This document shows positions 38,605-49,745 of a DNA stretch of 64,000 nt, piece by piece. How positions within the stretch are numbered: position 1 is the first letter of the stretch; each line of letters begins with the position of its first letter. Both the position numbers and the translations under genes were made by a program. The stretch covers positions 10,724,048-10,788,047 of the forward strand of contig JAKTNV010000003.1 in assembly GCA_022747635.1 (NCBI GenBank), in the 5' to 3' direction. The notes below the pieces were generated by a model. That model did no database searches. It saw only the letters and a list, made by a program, of their open reading frames with translations, and was not told the origin of the DNA. The DNA comes from Hetaerina americana (taxonomy: Eukaryota; Arthropoda; Insecta; Odonata; Calopterygidae).

Positions 38605-39102
38605 TCTTCCCCTACATCGACCCTAAGAGGCCACAAGGGGAAGACTTTTAGATTCAAAACACCAGTGGATTGTCAAAACATTTTTCCGAGTACATTCAAT
38701 AGAAAAGGAACTTCGTCAATGGAAACCATAAAGTTTTTTCATAAACTAAGATTAGCCCCTAGAAACATGAATAAAATATGTGTACGTCAATAGTCCAAGT
38801 TTCGATCGAAAACTTCCCCAGTATTGAAGGTGGAATGGGTCAGTCGTAGAATGACGACAAAAGCTAAGAGTTAAACAATTTATAATTTATGGAAGTTATA
38901 TGTTGTCTCCATTTAAGTGTTGTTTACAGGATTAATCAAGTCCACTGCATAACTAGTATTGCATAACTGCCTATAAGCGAACCATAAACAAAAAACGTGA
39001 TTACTAAGTCAAAGTTACTACAGCATTTGCCAGAAATCATTGTATACATGTAAATTAATATTTATCTGGAGGACAGGTTACACTTTTATTTATTTATTTA
39101 TA

Positions 39103-39166
39103 TACCCTACAATCCACCGCTAGGGTGTGTGGCCGGGGGTGAATACGCGCCAGAATAATTTTACCC
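39103..39166 (+). repeat. Dispersed repeat, copy 2
   Basis: Aligns with 12748-12812. It is preceded by a short TTTA repeat (39085-39102), which may be a slippage tract or an element end. Confidence 0.65.
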
Positions 39167-39391
39167 GAACATGACCCTACCTCGGTCGAAAAATGTTATT
39201 ATGATCCCCTATCGGTCGTTGAAAAAAGTACATCTTAAGTTTATATGTTCTACACTTAATCTATCTAATTTTACTAACCTGATCTCTCCTACCCACTTAA
39301 AAGGAAGGACGACAAAGGCCGTTCGTTATGTTGGGCGGGAAAGAGAGACGGAGTAGGTGCAACAAGCAAGCAAGTGGTGCGCATCCCATAC

Positions 39392-39485
39392 CTTTCAGGT
39401 CCTGCACAGACACGTGGTTCTCCTTGTTCGCCTGTATCTTCTCTATGAGCAACTCCAGGCGGCTGCTGTTGCCCTTGAACAACAT
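39392..39485 (-). CDS. Oaz: Proposed first coding exon of the zinc-finger gene
   Basis: On the minus strand an ATG at 39485 starts 31 codons plus one base (94 bases) before a GTATGG donor. The peptide begins MLFKGNSSRLELLIEKIQ and continues to VQDLK. It is Leu/Ile/Glu-patterned, looks amphipathic-helical, and is far more protein-like than the surrounding low-complexity translations. An in-frame TGA at 39519-39521 (minus-strand reading) lies 11 codons upstream, which supports this ATG unless an acceptor lies between; I see no pyrimidine tract there. Its phase-1 donor matches the phase-1 acceptor of the finger exon at 2612, and both are on the same strand, which is the only link between the two. 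I do not recognise a named domain. It could instead belong to an alternative transcript or to another gene. Confidence 0.55.
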
Positions 39486-41770
39486 CGTACACGGCGAGTC
39501 ATCCGTGGCGGCGCCACCTCAAGCACCGCCCCCCGACGCCGCCCGCCCCAGGGGAGCCCTCGGCGTCGCTGGCGCGCCCGATAACTCGAATTCGAGGAAG
39601 CGGGGAGGGCGGGAGGAGGAGAGGAGAAAAAAGTGCAATCGCCGGCTCACCGATCGAACTTTGCACGGCCGACGTCTCGCTGTCTCTTTCTCTCCGCCTC
39701 TCGCTTCGACTCCCTCGCCACCACACTTTCCTCCCGATACCCTTCCTGCCTCTCGGGTATCTCCTCTCTTTTCGAGTCCGGGTGGAAATCACGACGTCTT
39801 CTCCGCTCCTTCCCTCTCTCCCTCCGCGGCCGACCAACAGCACCACCGTTCAACACCTCGTGGTGCCACCCTATCTCACCCAGCCCGCCGTCACACACCG
39901 CCGCAGCTCGTTAAACCTTTAGTTTGTCGGGTCCGAACGTCCTCTTATCACCACCGGGAGGAGTCATTCCGCACGAGAGGGAGGGTCGATCCTTGTTTTG
40001 TGCCCCACGGCCACTAAAACCCTTTCCCCCTCTAACCCCGATTCCTCTCGCGTGTCCTGATCAACGCGGAACTCGACGTAGGAACACCGCCGAAACTCAA
40101 CACGAATCAGCAGGAACCGAAAACGAAATGTATCACTCTCGTCCACCTCCTTCCCGTCCCCTCCCCCCAAAACGAAGAAACAAACAAAAAATAAGTGTCC
40201 GGTGAACTCTTTCCTTCTCCTGCCGAGGTCTCCCGCTGACTCTTTGCTCCGTCCACAGATGGCGTCGGAGAAGTTGCGTGCTCGTGCGAGCGGCAGCTAT
40301 GAAAGTGATGAGGAGCGGGCAATCAGCAGGCAGGATTGGTCGTCACAACTCAACACCGGAGACGACGGCGATGATCTCGTGATAAAGTACTGGCGGCGTC
40401 CCCTGGTCGAGAGCAGTCAAACACGAGCAGGGAGACAACGGGGGAGCAGGCTGTAGTCGGTCGTGTGTGTGTGTGTGGGGGGTTACGGCGAACAAGAGAG
40501 AGAGGGAGGAAGAGAGTTTAGCGTCCGTACAGAGCAACGCCGGTCGCCCGATTGAGAGGGCCCGTCGCTTAACCCCACCGGGACCGCCTTCCCCTACTCC
40601 CCCTCCCCCCGCTACTCTACCACCCCTCCGGGGCTCCCTCCCCCCTCCCTCACTCTCTACCCACCCCTCCCTACGTCCAACCCCCACTCCCTGCGCCCAC
40701 ATCGCTCGCTCTCTCTCTCTCCTAACCAACAAACCCCCGCCCCGCTTCTTGACCCCCTCCGAGGAAATGTAAGGTTTTTATAATAATATAAGGATGAGAG
40801 AGAGAGATCAAGGCTGTGGGCGAGGGTAGTCGGGAGAGGGTGTCTAGGCAGAGGAGGGAAGGAGAGAGTGCAATTGCGAGGGTAGTAGAGGGTAGAGAGT
40901 CCAGTCTAGGGTAGTAGATTGAGGAACGAAGGAGGAGAGGAGAGGTGGGAGGTATGGGCGAGGGCTGGCGGGAGGTCTGGAAGGGGAAGAGAGGGGTGTC
41001 CTCCCTCTCCTCCGCTTCCTCCCCTCCTCCTCCTCCTCGAGAGCACACTCCCTTGGGAAGGGAGCCTTGGGTGGGGAGGGGAGCGGAGCACCTCTGCCAT
41101 TGGCGGACGCCCGAACCGCGGGGGGCGGAGTCTGCTCCCTGGGGGATCGAATGTGATGCCGAGGGAGCGGGAGTGGGGAGGGAGTTGGCGGAGGAACGGG
41201 GAGGGGCGGGGAGGGTTGGCGGCCGCTGGGAGAGCACGCGAACTCGCTCCCAAAGGGACGGACGACGACGGTGCGTGTCTGGCTGCGTGCGTGCGTGTGT
41301 GTGCGCTCTCATGCGCCTCCCCTCCGCGCCCCACTCCTCCCCCTTCCTCAAGCCCCTCCCGCTCTCCTCCTCCCCAGGAAACGTCGTCCGCCTATCTTTT
41401 CCACTCCTTTCCCGGCTCCTCCGCCAAACCAGCGACCCCCCGCCCTTCGCCCCCCTCTTTCTCTCTCTTTCTCTCTCTCCCTGGGGGTCTCCACTCTTGC
41501 CTTGGCGCCCTGCGAAGCCAAACCGCACTCTCTCCATCTCCTCTCCCCCTCCTCCTTCACCCTCTATGCCAACAGCCAAACGTCCTTTTCGTCTCCTCCC
41601 TCATTCTCTCTCTCTTTTCTCCCTTTTTTTCGTTAGCACTCCTCTCCATCATACCTCTGATGATTTCTGTCCTCAGCACTCGGGTCAAAAACCATCTGGA
41701 TACTTTTGCTGAGGAGTATGCTCGCTACGAGCATTCACGAGATTCCATCCTCATGACATCCGGTCCGGAA
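39486..41770 (-). promoter_or_regulatory. CpG-rich island over the presumed 5' leader and promoter
   Basis: Immediately upstream of the proposed start codon the sequence becomes strongly GC-rich and CpG-rich for about 2.2 kb, with GGCGG/CCGCC runs, polypyrimidine blocks (40590-40740 and 41340-41660) and short GA, GT and CT repeats. It contains frequent stop codons or low-complexity translations on both strands, so I do not read it as coding. A position next to the first ATG, contrasting with the AT-rich flanks, suggests the promoter and untranslated exon(s). No TATA box with convincing spacing was found, which fits a dispersed CpG-type promoter. The exact transcription start is not visible. 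Confidence 0.4.
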
Positions 41771-41779
41771 TAGGTTTAT

Positions 41780-42497
41780 GGGAGTAAAGAATGCAAATGC
41801 TGGGGAATGTACGCATTTCGAATTTCGTTGAGTGGGAGCTTTGGAAAATGACGGACAAGAAACGCCGAACACCAAGCGGCCATAAACAACAGTCGAAATA
41901 CAAACGCTTTGTTTGGCTCTGAGTCATTTATTTTCCCGAGAGTACTTCACCTGAATATTCTTTTGGTTCAGTTCTATTTCTATGGTGCTATTTAATACAG
42001 TCAAGGAAACCAACAAGTGTGGGTTGTCAAGTTGAACTAAACCCCCCCACCACCCCGATTTCTCCCAAGTAACCGTTTCGAGTGTCTCCCAGGGTGTGGA
42101 TATCTTACTTCATAGGTACTGAAGACTTCGACCGCAACAGATTAGTCAAAACTCCCGTCGTTTGTTTTGCTCGGGAGATTCTTTAAGCAAAATGCCTTTG
42201 CCGCTTCAACTCGGGTGATGAACGGAAGATTTTCGTAGAGTTGAAAAATGTTTAGTAGCTACAAATTTTGAAGGCTTTCACACCGCTTTTGCACAGTTAT
42301 CGAACTCAGTCGATGTTATTGATGGTACGATTCCCTTGGGAGTTAAGACTTCCAACAAATTCCAGTAACAGCAGCGAATGAGCCAAAACCTACATCACCC
42401 AAAACGGTTTAAGAATCGAGAAAATAATGCACTTTTATCACATTGGCTAAATGAGCATTCGCAAAGAAGGAAATTCTTGGCAACCACTACAAGAGTT
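41780..42497. other. AT-richer upstream DNA
   Basis: No gene recognised between the CpG-rich block and the SINE. A short C run is present near 42044-42056. Confidence 0.4.
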
Positions 42498-42510
42498 TCC
42501 TTTCATATAA

Positions 42511-42818
42511 GGGGATCGAGATGGTGCGGGGGCTAACGTACTGGCTTCCCACCCTGAGGGCGCGGGTTCAAATCCCGGCGGTGTTGAATATTTTTCAGAG
42601 GTATCTCGATCCCTACTTGAGGTGCTTTGTGGAGGGCACTTTGAGTGAGTACGCCGTCCGTCGGATGGGACGTTAAACTGTGGACCCCTTGGCGCCTTTC
42701 GTAAAGAGTAGGCTAATGCCGACGCCGGGTTTCTCTCCACCCTTCATCCTTTCCTATCCATCCCCTATGGCGCAAATGACCTTAGCTGTCGGTCGCCTCC
42801 CCTCAAAACTACTACTAC
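42511..42818 (+). mobile_element. tRNA-derived SINE, family A, copy 2, with target-site duplication
   Basis: The 308-base insertion is flanked by the 13-mer TCCTTTCATATAA at 42498-42510 and 42819-42831. It has a tRNA-like head (A-box-like TGGTGCGGGGG near 42522, B box GGTTCAAATCC at 42565-42575) and a central domain with GGATGGGACGTTAAAC (42663-42678) and GTAAAGAGTAGG (42701-42712). A distal segment GACCTTAGCTGTCGGTCGCC follows, then a short ACT-repeat tail. The exact duplication proves retrotransposition. The central domain reminds me of the Deu/Nin domain of deuterostome SINEs, which needs alignment to confirm. RNA polymerase III transcription is expected for such heads. Confidence 0.92.
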
Positions 42819-42831
42819 TCCTTTCATATAA

Positions 42832-43300
42832 GCATGCCGTTTTTATATTGAAAATGAGAAACGAAAATTTCGGTTCATGCCCGAAGCATAAGTATGATTT
42901 CCTATTTTTAAATGCAAGTGAATTATTGAGCAAAGAAAAAATGTAAGTTAACACTTGAATTTGAACTACTATTTATTATTTGACTCATTAAGTTTCACAA
43001 TACGCTGGAGTTAGAGACCTTTAAATCAGTTGGATATTACATTCAGCGGGTAGATACTCTCCTTCAACAATGAGTTACATCTATGAAGAGTGCTGCTATT
43101 GGGTTGGCTACTCCTAATGCGAGGTAACGATTGGAACTCATAGTAATGGACGAGATACTGACTCCAAGCAAACTAAAACAGTTGTATTTTAATTTCTCGT
43201 GACGGCGACAATATCACCGTGGACTTCAAAACGACAAGAATGCATACCTTGCAACCGACATTCACCGTACACGTTACTCGAATTTTCACATCGGTGTTAA
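42832..43300. other. AT-rich DNA, no gene seen
   Basis: Short open frames only. Confidence 0.4.
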
Positions 43301-43309
43301 AATAGTATT

Positions 43310-43960
43310 TCAGGGGACGAGGGCTGACTGCTTCGCTCCCCCTCTTCTTTCCCTGGGGGCGGGGAGAGGGGGAGCAGTTCTGTTCGGTGGTCGGGCGTGT
43401 GTGTAGCGGCCGACCGGTCGGCCCCCCGCGCGGTGGGACCGGGCTCGATTCCCGGGGGAGACCGGGTTGTATTTTCCTCCCACCGTCCCAATGTCCCTGC
43501 CGCCGAGTGAGGAGGGGTTAGCGCTCCCGATTTCACAGGAGGAAGGGGGAGGCGTTGGAGACGGGAAGGGTAGGGGACGCCATGTCAACGCGTCTGTCCT
43601 CCCCCCCTCTCAGCCCTTTCCCTGCAGGCGTGTGTGGGGCGGAGGGACTTTCTACGTGGAGGGCTGACGCCAGGTTTCACTCCCCTCGCATCTTACTACC
43701 ATGCCCCTCTCTCATTTCGTTCCCCACTCGCCTCCTCCCGAAGTCCGCCTCCCACTTCGCCTCCACCCCGACGGCAAGGGTGGCAGCTATGGTCGTCTCG
43801 GAAACAACGCGAGGGTCTTCTCCCTCGAGACCCTTGACTCCCCCGAGGTGGACGGGAGTGGAGACAATGCGGGCAGTGTGAGGACGCCGTCTTTCGCCCC
43901 GGCACCCCTTCCCTCTCCGACGAGATACCTTCCATCCCACTGGTTCCCATCCCTTCCACG
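43310..43960. other. GC-rich island with a possible tRNA-like SINE
   Basis: Within it, 43385-43470 holds a B-box-like GGCTCGATTCC (43443-43453) preceded by a tRNA-like GC-rich head. This suggests an old plus-strand SINE, but I find no tail or duplication. The remainder is CpG-rich with C-rich and G-rich patches and low-complexity translations. Confidence 0.35.
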
Positions 43961-43979
43961 AGTCGCCTAAGCCCTCAGC

Positions 43980-45780
43980 ACCTTCGTCTCAGTCAAATTA
44001 ATCCTCCGAGGCTACATTCGTGCTATTTTAATTCAAACCATTTGGAAATAAGGCCATAGTATTTACTGAGTGATGTTTAATAGTAAACGAAGCATTCGCA
44101 TGCATTGATCAATCAAAAGTAAACGTAAGGTTGAGACTTAGTGAAATGAAATATATTTTTTTCCCATAGCGTGAGTTTTCGATCACAACAGTAAACTACG
44201 CGCTCAAGTTGTGACGCGAATCCTACACTCCACTCCTTGCAGCGTGAAGACGATCCAATTCCGTTCACTTTTTTGAAACTGTTTTCAGATCAGTAATTAT
44301 GACTTGGTTTTTCCTGGTGAGGTTCCAGCACTTCCATGTTACTTCATACACTACGTTAGTATAATCTTTACTCGTGGGACTGCGTGAATGCAAATGACTA
44401 AACCATTACGTCACGATAAGATTTTTTTCAATATCTTTATGAACCGGTTGTCTGTGAACGTCTTTGCTCGCCAGAATGAAAAATGCGAGTGAAATATTCA
44501 GTTGTAATTCAATTCGAAACGCCTTCTCAATATGCCATTAAGCGTTCTTTGGAAGAGAGTTTTAGAAGAAAAGTGGACTGGTTATCTGTTCGCCAATTTT
44601 TCCCATTCCATTTTCTAATGCCTCTCCCGCCTCCCTAAACCCCCAGTCCACCCCAATTCGAGCGAAGACGCCTAGATGCTTCTCCGGCGCCAAAAGGGCT
44701 GGGCATCCCGGGCTCTCGGCGGCCTCAGCGTGGTTGAACTTCGGTGCGGTCGATCGCGATATCTTGCGATCGCGACGGACAAGTGACTTCTGGCGTGAAA
44801 TCATCCCTCCTCAGATGAATCGGTCAGTTGCCTGCGTCGAAAAATCCGAACCTCCAAATGCTGGCGCAATCACGCTCGAGCTGTTATCCCTGGAGCAACC
44901 CGAGAGCTATTTATGAGTTCAGGCAAACAGAATCACTCAATGGTGAAAATTTCAGGCGTTTCGGTAATATAAGCAGCCACCATCTATTACCGAATTCCAC
45001 GTTCAAGTTGAGATGGATGCTAATCTTTTATGCAAGACGTGAAAAAAATCTGCGAAATGTTTTTGTTACTATTGTAAGTTAGAGGCTCATTTTTTTTAAT
45101 AAATACGTTTCCGTTTAACAAATCCGTTTTTGAGAAAACTAATTATTTAATTAGCAGTCCAGAATTTGCCCTGCATGAAAAAATCATTTCTGCAATTGCC
45201 GATGGTTATTGTTCATTAGTGCATCGAAAGGAATTATGAACAGAGGTTAAGGCAGTGCATTCCCAAAATATGTAATAGTAATATGCACGGAAATCCTTAT
45301 TTCACAATAGTTTTTGACTTTTAACTCTAAGCTTGTTAAAACACAGTACCAGGGACTCAATCAAAGAGACACAACACTAAATTTACAACTTGTCTTGAAG
45401 AAGTTAAAAGATCCTTGTAACCTCAACTGTTTCATCATTTGATTTCAGGTAAGCATTTTAATTTTAAACCTTTCATTTGGAATTCTACAACAATGAAATA
45501 CAATTATGACGGCTTGGGCAACTTCTTTTGGTTTGGACAAGTTTTATATATTTTACTTTAGATTCTCCTTCAATTTGTGTGAGTTTACTGTTCACTAATT
45601 GGTACCGAAGGTTTCATTTCGTGAACTTTTAGGTTGTAACACTTCCATTCTCAAGTAGATTAACACCGGCTGTTAATATCATCCTTAGGTATCATTATTG
45701 ATAACGACTGAACTACTTTCTAGTAAAAAATAATGACGAACTTTCTCTAATATTTTAGCTACAAAAGATTCGAGGCTTGT
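43980..45780. other. Upstream DNA with a small GC-rich patch
   Basis: AT-rich apart from about 44620-44900. An imperfect inverted repeat GTCGATCGC...GCGATCGCGAC lies at about 44748-44775. No gene is supported. Confidence 0.4.
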
Positions 45781-48050
45781 TAGGTGACGAATGTAACGTA
45801 TGTAAAGACAAAGCTCGGTATGGTTCCGGGACCGGGCCCCGCTGATCGGGTCCATACTGATTTCACCCCTGTGTCCAGGGAGGAATAATTTTCCGCCTTC
45901 CATTCAGACGCTCCATCGGACTTCAAACGAAAGAGCTGGGTCAGTTCTGAGGATTCCCAGACGCTTTCCTCTTCAGAGTCGTTGTAGTAATTCAAACTCC
46001 TCGATTCCTTGCGTAGCATGCCATTTGTGACGATTTGAGCTAAAACGCGAATGCTATATGTCTGGCCCATTTAACAATCTTTGTGTGAACATTCGTTCCA
46101 TTTCCTATGGAGCAACATTCCACCCCCGTGAATTAATAATTGTAATCATGCAAATGTATCAAAGATAAGCAACATTTTACAAAGTTCCACAACGCCCATA
46201 CGTTACCAATAGTTCTATGCATATTACAGCATGATGACAATGGCTCCCTCTCACCTCTAACATTCCGATATCCAATTTTCGATACAAAGAAATTACTCGG
46301 AGAAACAGAAAAAAGATTTCTCGAAACAATTGGAGAGAGAATAGGACTGAATGAGTATGTATTCTAAAATGGTAATATCCTAGGTAGAGTTAACACATCT
46401 AGTTGGTAAATGCTAATTTTCGTTGGTTGTCCTAGATCTATAACTATAACATAGTGGAAACATTCAATGTAGAGTAGCATCGAGTTGGCAAGTGCCTTAA
46501 CAGTAAATAAGATTTACTGCATTGGGTGATTTCTATCCTGGGAAAACTATTTAAAGGGACAAAGACTGCGAGACTAAAACTCCACAAGAAATGTGTATTG
46601 AACTGCCTCGGCGCTAACGAGGCTCCACATAACTTTAGCATGCCCAAAGAAAGCCCTCTGGATTTGAAAAGGTTATCCTTGGTACAGACGAAATTCATGC
46701 ATATCCGAAAATTCATATCTTTCCGCATTGACCCTGGATATTTAGCGGGAAAATCTGGCCATTGCTTGGATACTGTGGACCTCCTAGCTCAGATTTTTGG
46801 TCAGCTGGACGGTGTAGGGGCACTCAAGTGAACATAATTCAACTCATTTTTTGAGGAAATGCACATTTAAATTGGTTCTCAGATGGTCCCCATGGAAACT
46901 GGACATCCGTGGGATTCAAATATGTTTCCATGAGAAGAACAAGCCTCAAAAGACGCACATTTTACGTCTCATGAAAGGGAAAGCCATAAGTTGCTTTTTC
47001 TCCATGCCTGCGAATCGATTTTTCTTTGAAAAATATAAAGGAGACGAGTTTGGATAGTAAATTATTTTCAGCTTTAACAGTTTCCATTCTTCTCAGTGAT
47101 TTTTCATACATGCAGCACTCAAGACTTTCAGAAAGGTACACTTGAGCTTTCTTGCTGCACCGAGGCAATTATAATGACCCCATTTTATAATGGTAGATTC
47201 GAGCACGGGGAGAAAATAAGAGATATGAGTACGTAAACACCGTCAAAGACAGATCTTGTACACGTTCGTCCTTCGAAAGATTAGCAATATTTTAAAAATC
47301 CACCCCAAGGCCTCGAATATTTTTCTTTGAAGACCAATAACAAATTAAGTGTTCGAACAAACCAAATAATGGATGATTTTGCACAGGAAAATATGTGTTC
47401 CAGTAATTGGGTGTACGAGCAAATTTGTATTCATACGCACGCATGGCCTCATATTGTTGCATGGGTGGTTGGTGCCGTAACACACCCTGCCATACGCGCC
47501 TTAGCACACCCCATTGCGGCGGCCTCAGGGGTGATTGTGATTATGTAGGCATAAAAAAAGGATATTTGGTTTTATATCACATTGAAATTCAACAATCCAA
47601 ACAGAAAAGTGCATTTACATGTATGCTTTCGACAAAAAAAGAGAATATTAGCATTGCATGATAGCAACGCAGTGAAAGGAGGAGGGATTCGTAAAAAATA
47701 GACGTACTTTGGTGAAACAACCTCCTCACCTAGTAATGATAATGATAATAGGATGTTTTAATATTACACATGATTTTTGGAATTTTCAATTTTATTTTCA
47801 GGTTTTAGGGGGATTACTATCGTTTTAATTGAGTGTTTTGCGTATTTATTGACAAAGCTGCAAATACGCTAATTAGATACCCATTCATTCCATTATGGAG
47901 CAATAGAAAACGTTTCACTAATTTCCCTGAGTTCTACTATTGCCTAAGCCCTATGACTCCCATTCGGATTCATGCAATACGACCCATGAGCGACCGACGA
48001 GATAGACCGTCTTTTTCTCGTCTCTACGTTTCAGTTCAACTCTTCAAGCC
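45780..48050. other. Upstream DNA, no supported gene
   Basis: A 96-codon minus-strand frame (46070-45780) starts at an ATG directly after an in-frame stop. Its composition is more protein-like than its neighbours, with an acidic Ser/Glu stretch, but it has no recognisable domain. Other frames, including 46526-46831 on the plus strand, are likewise unassigned. Confidence 0.35.
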
Positions 48051-48580
48051 CCCTCTCTATGAACCATACGAGGCGCGATGAGAAAAGTGTTTTGGGTCAC
48101 GCCCTCGTATTCCCTCCCCCGGGGGCCTACGACGACCCCTGTCCCCTTCCTCGCTCACACTTACCCCCCCACTCCCCCGCTCACCCCCGTATCTCTGTGG
48201 AGTGCGTCGCGGGGCGCGGAAGTTTAAGGAGTTCGCGCGTCGTTACAGTGTTCGCGTCCCCTCCCTTCCCCCTGCACACCCTAACCCCTCCCTCCATCCC
48301 GGCAGCCCCTTGCGACTCCGAAATGTCCCCCCACGACAACAGATGCTCCGGATGCCACCTGCTACAGAATCCCCGTGCTCTCTCGTTCTCCTCATCATTC
48401 TCCATTTTCCATTTCCCTCTCCCGCCCTTCACCTCCCTTCGATGGAGACTAGTGGGGAAGGGATATGAAAGGGGGGCAAAGGGGTTACGGGGGATCGACG
48501 GTGAGGGGGGAGGGGGGCACGGCAGAGGGTATTTCTCGACAAGGGTATAAATGCGGCGCAGTGGGTGGCGGTGAGGGTGA
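48050..48580. other. GC-rich island, C-rich on the plus strand then G-rich
   Basis: C/T-rich to about 48440, then G-rich to 48580. A TATAAAT string lies at 48545-48551 on the plus strand near its end. No recognisable coding sequence. Confidence 0.4.
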
Positions 48581-48589
48581 CGGGGCAAA

Positions 48590-49300
48590 TCCCTGACTAT
48601 AACGTGTATGCCTAACTCTATTCATGACTTCATCGGGTGAAGGTCGATTTGCAAACTCTGAATCCCTCAGTCAGACCTGCGGGGTCCTCTGGCTTCAGCT
48701 CTAGCATAGATTTCTTTAAGTTTTCACCGAGGGGGCTTTACCGTTCTCGAGTATTTTTTTCCCCGATTGAGGAGGAAATTGCTAAAACGTCCTACAAGCA
48801 AAGCGGCTGAGGTAGAACGGCGTGATATGTGCATACCTACGTTACGGCTGGATGAGGAAACGGTCTTGCTATCGTTTCGTAGGTTAGTGAACTAGAGCAA
48901 GCGAGCACAGCCCCAGCGGAAGGGGAGGTGGAGGTCAAATCCCCGACTTATGCAATCCATTTGCACCGTCCATAACTGGTAGTACCCACTAACACAGGAA
49001 AGAAGAACAATTTATGTCATGCAATTCAAAACTGGTAAGCTAGGTGAGCTGTATTAAATAATATAAGAAGTTATGACATTCATAATATTGAGTGATAATA
49101 TAGTTTGGTAGTACCTAATCATCGAAATCTAAAAATTGAATGAGTACATGCCTGTTGCATTGATTTGCTTGTGGACGGCGAGAAGAAGATAATGCCAATT
49201 TAAAAGATTTTGGTGCATTTCCAAAGGTTAAAGTTCTGGTGGTCTTCTTATTATTATAGGTACTCTATTGGTTAAGGTAAGTTTTGATGTACACAAAGGT
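48590..49300. other. AT-rich upstream DNA
   Basis: Nothing assigned. Confidence 0.4.
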
Positions 49301-49745
49301 ACAATGTTAATTCCCTTGCCTCTCCTACAAAATACAACCCGCCATCCGACACTACATAAAGTCCCTCTCTAATTCCACATATTCTTTCCTCCCTTTCTTC
49401 CATCCAACATCCCTATCCTATTCCTTCCCCTTTCTCGTTTGCTCATAGTTCTCCCCTCTATCACACTCTTCAACGTCCCATCACTAATCAAAAGACTCTG
49501 CACCCATCTTTCCTGCCTCCTTTATACATCTTTCAACAATCCCTTCTCCTCCCCACCATCCCTAGTACTTCCTCATTTGTTTTCCTTTTGGTCCGTTTCA
49601 CCTTCTGATCCTTACCCCACATTTCAATCCACGCCTGCGCCTCCAACCTACGCCTATCATCTCACTTCAATGACCATCCTTCCGCGTCGGACAAAACAAA
49701 GCACCAAATCAAGGCTTTGACGAGCCGTTTCTTGAGATTCATCCT
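49300..49745 (-). mobile_element. LINE C-terminal remnant, same family as the 29 kb copy
   Basis: On the minus strand from 49743 the translation begins NLKKRLVKALIWCFVLSDAE and continues with a WIEMWGK-like and a KTNEEVLGMVG stretch. Frameshifts and stops follow, with a diverged ISDGTLKSVIEGRT-like segment. This order (LVK-L-W, FEMW, TNEEVL, IEGR) is the familiar tail following the reverse transcriptase in many LINEs. Its DNA aligns with 29160-29220 around the TCTTCAAC...ACTAATCAAAA block. The 5' part of the element is absent. Confidence 0.75.

Larger units (their letters stand above)
2613..39391 (-). other. Proposed 36.8 kb intron between the first and second coding exons
   Basis: On the minus strand the donor at 39391/39390 reads AAAG|GTATGG, and the acceptor before 2612 has a good pyrimidine tract and CACAG. 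Both are phase 1, and the split codon becomes Asp (G + AC). I could not find any further exon with finger-like coding between them, although a small intermediate exon cannot be excluded. The intron holds the mariner, Penelope, LINE and one SINE copy described below and about a dozen GC-rich islands. A very long first intron packed with compositional islands is typical of developmental regulators, but that functional reading is inference. Confidence 0.5.

Noticed and set aside
40722..41773. Open frames of 255-285 codons on both strands of the CpG-rich block
   Set aside because: They overlap each other in several frames, consist of Pro, Arg, Gly and Ser, and have no recognisable domain. GC-rich DNA lacks stop codons.
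41660..41773. Protein-like plus-strand end (VKNHLDTFAEEYARYEHSRDS) after a CCTCAG acceptor-like site
   Set aside because: Attractive as a terminal exon, but only about 35 codons, with no upstream partner exon and no homology I can name.
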